This document shows, in pieces, positions 6,240 through 8,425 of a stretch of 8,425 nucleotides of DNA. A model generated the notes under the pieces. It made no database searches and was not told the origin of the DNA. It saw nothing but the letters and a program-made list of their open reading frames with translations. Origin of the DNA: Acholeplasmataceae bacterium (GTDB lineage Bacteria > Bacillota > Negativicutes > Acidaminococcales > Acidaminococcaceae). The stretch's first letter is position 1. Each line of letters begins with the position of its first letter. A program made the position numbers and the translations under genes. The stretch covers positions 1 through 8,425 of the forward strand of contig JAAYAE010000389.1 of NCBI GenBank assembly GCA_012719555.1, in the 5' to 3' direction.

Positions 6240-6749
6240 ATGACAAAATTTACACATGAATTACGCATGCAAGTAATTAACGAAAGACTTTCAGGCAAAT
6301 CTTTTGGGCAGCTTGCTAAAAAATTCAATATCGGAGAAACAACTATTAAACAATGGGTCCACCAATATAATGCTGGTGGAGTGACGCAATTAATAAACGT
6401 TAATAGGTGCTATTCAACAGAATTCAAGAAAAATGTTATTGAATATAAGTGGGAATATGGCTTATCATTAAACGAGACAATGTCCCACTTTAAAATTCCC
6501 AATAACGGAACTGTGTTTCAATGGGAAAAGAGATACCTTGCGGAAGGAATCTTTGGGCTAACACCAAGAAAGAAAGGCAGGCAATGTAAGATGACGCCAG
6601 AAAAGCCTAAAACACCTAAAAACCCACGTGAATTAACACGCGAGCAAGAGCTGGAAGCAGAAATTGCCCAACTCAAGATGGAGAATGCTTTCCTAAAAAA
6701 ATTGAACGCCTTGGTTCAAGCGCGGAAAAGACAACAAAAAAAGAGCTAG
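6240..6749 (+). CDS. IS3-family transposase OrfA (InsJ-like), DNA-binding and frameshift donor
   Basis: The upstream protein of the element is 169 residues, close to IS150 InsJ. Two helix-turn-helix segments are visible, about 5-45 (LSGKSFGQLAKKFNIGETTI) and about 58-105 (YGLSLNETMSHFKIPNNGTV). A basic linker follows, then a C-terminal leucine-zipper-like coiled coil at about 130-160 (QELEAEIAQLKMENAFLKKL) used for multimerisation in this family. OrfA binds the terminal repeats and, fused to OrfB by frameshifting, forms the transposase. The frame is open from an ATG at 6201 inside the terminal repeat. I use the ATG at 6240 because GGAGGT lies 11 bases upstream and the protein then starts as in the family. 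The last codons CAA AAA AAG AGC TAG contain the slippery site. Confidence 0.93.
   Translation: MTKFTHELRMQVINERLSGKSFGQLAKKFNIGETTIKQWVHQYNAGGVTQLINVNRCYSTEFKKNVIEYKWEYGLSLNETMSHFKIPNNGTVFQWEKRYLAEGIFGLTPRKKGRQCKMTPEKPKTPKNPRELTREQELEAEIAQLKMENAFLKKLNALVQARKRQQKKS
6737..6743 (+). other. Programmed -1 ribosomal frameshift site A AAA AAG
   Basis: The heptamer is in the correct zero-frame phase (xxA AAA AAG), two codons before the orfA stop. Slipping back one base leads directly into the orfB frame (GAG CTA GCA ...), which is open to 7597. This gives an OrfAB fusion of about 452 residues. A AAA AAG is the standard slippery sequence of many IS3-family elements. I see no clear strong stimulatory hairpin; GAGCT (6743-6747) with AGCTC (6765-6769) is only a weak candidate. 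Confidence 0.9.
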
Positions 6750-7597
6750 CAATTGTTGTTTTCGAGCTCAAGGCGCGATTTCCGCTCAAAGTACTGTTAA
6801 AGTTCGCCAAACTGTCCAGGAGCACATATTATGCGATATTAAAAGCTCTCAATAGGCCGGACAAATATGCAGAAGTTAGAGCAAAGATTCATGTCATCTG
6901 TGAGAGTAATTTTGGAAGATATGGCTATCGTCGTGTCACAGCTGTCCTTCGCAGAGAAGGTTTTGACACAAATCATAAAGTGGTAATGAGGATCATGAAG
7001 GAAGAATGCCTCACCAGTAAAGTCAGAATGAAAAAGTATCGCTCCTACCGAGGCCAAGTAGGAAAGGCTGCGCCAAACATTATTCAAAGAAACTTTTCTG
7101 CTACAAAACCTAACCAAAAATGGACTACGGACATAACCGAATTTGCTTTGTTTGGTAAAAAGCTTTACCTTTCTCCAATTCTGGATATGTTTAATGGGGA
7201 AATAATAAGCTACGAGCTGTCAGAAACCCCTGTCTTACAGCAGGTGACCAATATGCTGGATAAATCTTTTGCAAGAATAAAAAACACTGAGGGCATCATT
7301 TTCCATTCAGATCAGGGTTGGCAATATCAGCATACTTTCTATCAAAAAGCATTAAAAAATCACGGCATAATCCAAAGCATGTCCCGTAAGGGCAACTGTC
7401 TGGACAATTCCGTGATGGAAAATTTCTTCGGGCTTCTAAAATCAGAATTACTGTATTTGCAAGACTTTTCTTCGTTAGAAGATTTCAAAAAGCAACTGCA
7501 TGAATATATTCATTACTACAACAACAAGAGAATCAAGCTAAAACTAAAAGGAATGAGTCCGGTAGAATACCGAACTCATTCCAGATTAATCGCTTAA
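6743..7597 (+). CDS. IS3-family transposase OrfB (InsK-like), DDE integrase domain
   Basis: The catalytic part of the transposase is 284 residues when counted from the frameshift, made as an OrfAB fusion. It begins with a helical region, then YGYRRVTAVLRREG (HTH_21-type, residues 60-73), and then the retroviral-integrase-like core. The DDE residues are D130 in TTDITEF (codon 7130), D190 in FHSDQGWQY (codon 7310) and E226 in DNSVMENFFG (codon 7418). The D-E spacing is exactly 35, as the family requires. SMSRKGNCLDN and YYNNKRIKLKLKGMSPVEYR are hallmarks of the IS150 group. The first good start codon in this frame is not until GTG 6980 or ATG 6986, which would remove the N-terminal part, so the upstream open stretch is expressed only by frameshifting. 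The stop lies 5 bases before the right repeat. The frame looks intact. Confidence 0.93.
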   Translation, partial: ELAIVVFELKARFPLKVLLKFAKLSRSTYYAILKALNRPDKYAEVRAKIHVICESNFGRYGYRRVTAVLRREGFDTNHKVVMRIMKEECLTSKVRMKKYRSYRGQVGKAAPNIIQRNFSATKPNQKWTTDITEFALFGKKLYLSPILDMFNGEIISYELSETPVLQQVTNMLDKSFARIKNTEGIIFHSDQGWQYQHTFYQKALKNHGIIQSMSRKGNCLDNSVMENFFGLLKSELLYLQDFSSLEDFKKQLHEYIHYYNNKRIKLKLKGMSPVEYRTHSRLIA

Positions 7598-7602
7598 TAA
7601 CC

Positions 7603-7627
7603 TGTCCAACATTTTGGGTGCAGATCA
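7603..7627 (+). repeat. Right terminal inverted repeat (IRR)
   Basis: A 25-base repeat ending TTTTGGGTGCAGATCA. Its reverse complement matches the left repeat at 21 of 25 positions. It ends in CA and is followed directly by the second GAA copy. Confidence 0.92.
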
Positions 7628-7643
7628 GAATCCGGGTCCTTTT
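7628..7643. terminator. Right half of the split terminator, including the second GAA duplication copy
   Basis: GAATCCGGGTCCTTTT is the exact reverse complement of 6163-6178. Before the insertion it formed the 3' arm of the DUF1858 terminator, followed by the T-rich ACTTTACC. The GAA at 7628-7630 is both stem sequence and target duplication. Confidence 0.85.
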
Positions 7644-7666
7644 ACTTTACCGGTATTAACTTATCG

Positions 7667-7718
7667 TATAAGCACAAAAACGTCCCTATATAACTACAGG
7701 AACGTTTTTGTGCTTATA
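7667..7718 (-). terminator. Terminator of the M20 hydrolase gene
   Basis: A 21-base arm at 7667-7687 pairs with 7698-7718 around a 10-base loop. On the minus strand the stem is continuous with one G-U pair. On the plus strand the same position is a C-A mismatch, so it is best read as a minus-strand structure. The 3' arm holds a TTTTT run. The stop codon of the M20 gene (7714-7716) lies inside the 5' arm. It could also stop rightward transcription leaving the insertion sequence. Confidence 0.75.
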
Positions 7719-8425
7719 TTTTATAATTGCTAATGAAGTTTTCATAAAACTCAATCGCCTCAAAAAAATTATCCAAAGATAGCTTTTCATTGGGTTGATG
7801 TGCCTGAGAATCTGCCCCTGGGCCATAAATAATCATTGGCAAATTTTTCTCGCCAATAAGAGAAGACGCATCAGTAAAATAATTTACTCCTCTTTGCTTT
7901 AATTTTTTACCTGCGGCCTGCTGGGCATAGTCAATGATTTTATCCCCTGCCGGACAGGATACCGATGGCAACAAACATCTGAATTTATACTCAGCACTAA
8001 ACTTTTTATTGTTCATTTTAGCCTCTGCAAACGCTGCCTTAAGCATAGTTTCAATGTCTTCTTTGCGTTGCCCCGGAATAGTACGAAAATCTATACTACA
8101 GGTACATGAATCAGGCACCACATTAATCGCAACTCCGCCTTTAACTTTATCTATGCTATAAGTAGGCATACCAAGAACTGGATGGGGCTCGATGTTGAAT
8201 TTTTGTTTTGTAAAGGCAGATAAAAAATCATTCATGGCCATTATAGCATTTACACCTAAATTAGGCATGGAGCCATGAGCCGTTTGACCGTATGTAGTAA
8301 CCTCTACCCATGCAGCCCCCTTGTGTGCTAAAAGCAAATCGCCATCACTTGGTTCTCCTACCAAAACAGCGCCGATATTAACAATCCCTTCCTCCTCCAC
8401 AAAACGCTTTCCTCCTAGGCAGGAC
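7714..8425 (-). CDS. M20-family metallo-hydrolase (ArgE/DapE-like), N-terminal part beyond the window
   Basis: C-terminal 236 residues of a zinc-dependent amidohydrolase or peptidase of the M20 family, which removes acyl or aminoacyl groups from amino acids or short peptides. Visible landmarks are the metal-ligand glutamate in LVGEPSDGD (codon 8355-8353), the start of the lid/dimerisation domain with YGQTAHGSMPNLGVNAI (His codon 8277-8275, matching the histidine that assists catalysis from the partner subunit), and the final metal-ligand histidine in GPGADSQAHQPNE (codon 7800-7798). The first metal-binding half (HxD and DEE motifs) lies off the right edge. A GTG at 8400 preceded by AGGAGG looks like a start, but the frame is open beyond it and the conserved catalytic half must precede. 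The substrate cannot be told, so I give no gene symbol. Confidence 0.9.
   Translation of the reverse strand, partial: SCLGGKRFVEEEGIVNIGAVLVGEPSDGDLLLAHKGAAWVEVTTYGQTAHGSMPNLGVNAIMAMNDFLSAFTKQKFNIEPHPVLGMPTYSIDKVKGGVAINVVPDSCTCSIDFRTIPGQRKEDIETMLKAAFAEAKMNNKKFSAEYKFRCLLPSVSCPAGDKIIDYAQQAAGKKLKQRGVNYFTDASSLIGEKNLPMIIYGPGADSQAHQPNEKLSLDNFFEAIEFYENFISNYKI

Larger units (their letters stand above)
6186..7627 (+). mobile_element. Complete IS3-family (IS150-group) insertion sequence, 1442 bp
   Basis: The element is bounded by TG...CA ends within 25-bp imperfect inverted repeats and flanked by GAA duplications. It encodes OrfA, a slippery A AAA AAG, and OrfB with the DD(35)E triad. Both proteins resemble the IS150 pair InsJ/InsK in length and motifs, for example SMSRKGNCLDN and KLKGMSPVEYR in OrfB. 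No internal stop or frameshift other than the programmed one is seen, so it may still be active. It lies in the same orientation as the DUF1858 gene. It occupies the loop-proximal edge of that gene's terminator stem. I cannot name the specific element without a database. Confidence 0.95.

Noticed and set aside
6839..7117. Minus-strand 92-codon frame inside orfB
   Set aside because: It is antisense to the intact, conserved OrfB coding frame and shows no recognisable domain.
8398..8425. GTG at 8400 with AGGAGG upstream as the start of the M20 gene
   Set aside because: The frame is open to the window edge and the conserved M20 metal-binding half must lie upstream. AGGAGG here is more simply part of Leu-Gly-Gly and later codons.
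1..8425. CRISPR array, tRNA or rRNA genes
   Set aside because: No spaced identical repeats and no tRNA- or rRNA-like stretches were seen on either strand.

Overview
The window is AT-rich bacterial chromosome from what looks like a low-GC Firmicutes-type anaerobe. A member of the Negativicutes or Clostridia is my best guess. Three things suggest this: a division and cell wall (dcw) cluster in the Firmicutes order, a MurE with the DNPR signature of meso-diaminopimelate-adding enzymes, and a small DUF1858 / redox-disulfide protein of a kind common in anaerobes. The taxon is inferred; no rRNA gene is present.

Minus strand, positions 5812 down to 1: the start of the dcw cluster, read right to left as mraZ, rsmH, ftsL, murE, murF and mraY (mraY runs off the left edge). 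A sigma-A-type promoter and a ladder of four TGG repeats, the probable MraZ autoregulatory operator, precede mraZ. The genes are tightly packed with good Shine-Dalgarno sites. Together they make the MraZ regulator, the 16S rRNA m4C1402 methyltransferase, a divisome membrane protein, and three consecutive enzymes or steps that build UDP-MurNAc-pentapeptide and load it onto undecaprenyl phosphate as lipid I. The transpeptidase gene (ftsI/pbpB/spoVD) usually found between ftsL and murE is absent. In its place are 89 bases holding a terminator or attenuator hairpin.

Plus strand, 5886 to 6185: a divergent small gene for a 66-residue DUF1858 CxxC protein with its own extended -10 promoter. Its intrinsic terminator was a perfect 16-bp palindrome that an insertion sequence has split.

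6186 to 7627: a complete, apparently intact 1442-bp IS3-family (IS150-group) element. It has 25-bp imperfect terminal inverted repeats, a 3-bp GAA target duplication, orfA, a canonical A AAA AAG slippery site, and orfB with a full DD(35)E triad. Its left end folds into a long hairpin that buries the orfA ribosome binding site. The insertion lies exactly at the loop-proximal edge of the terminator stem, as if the hairpin itself had been the target.

7667 to 8425, minus strand: the C-terminal part of an M20-family (ArgE/DapE-like) metallo-hydrolase running in from the right edge. Its stop codon lies inside its own long terminator hairpin.
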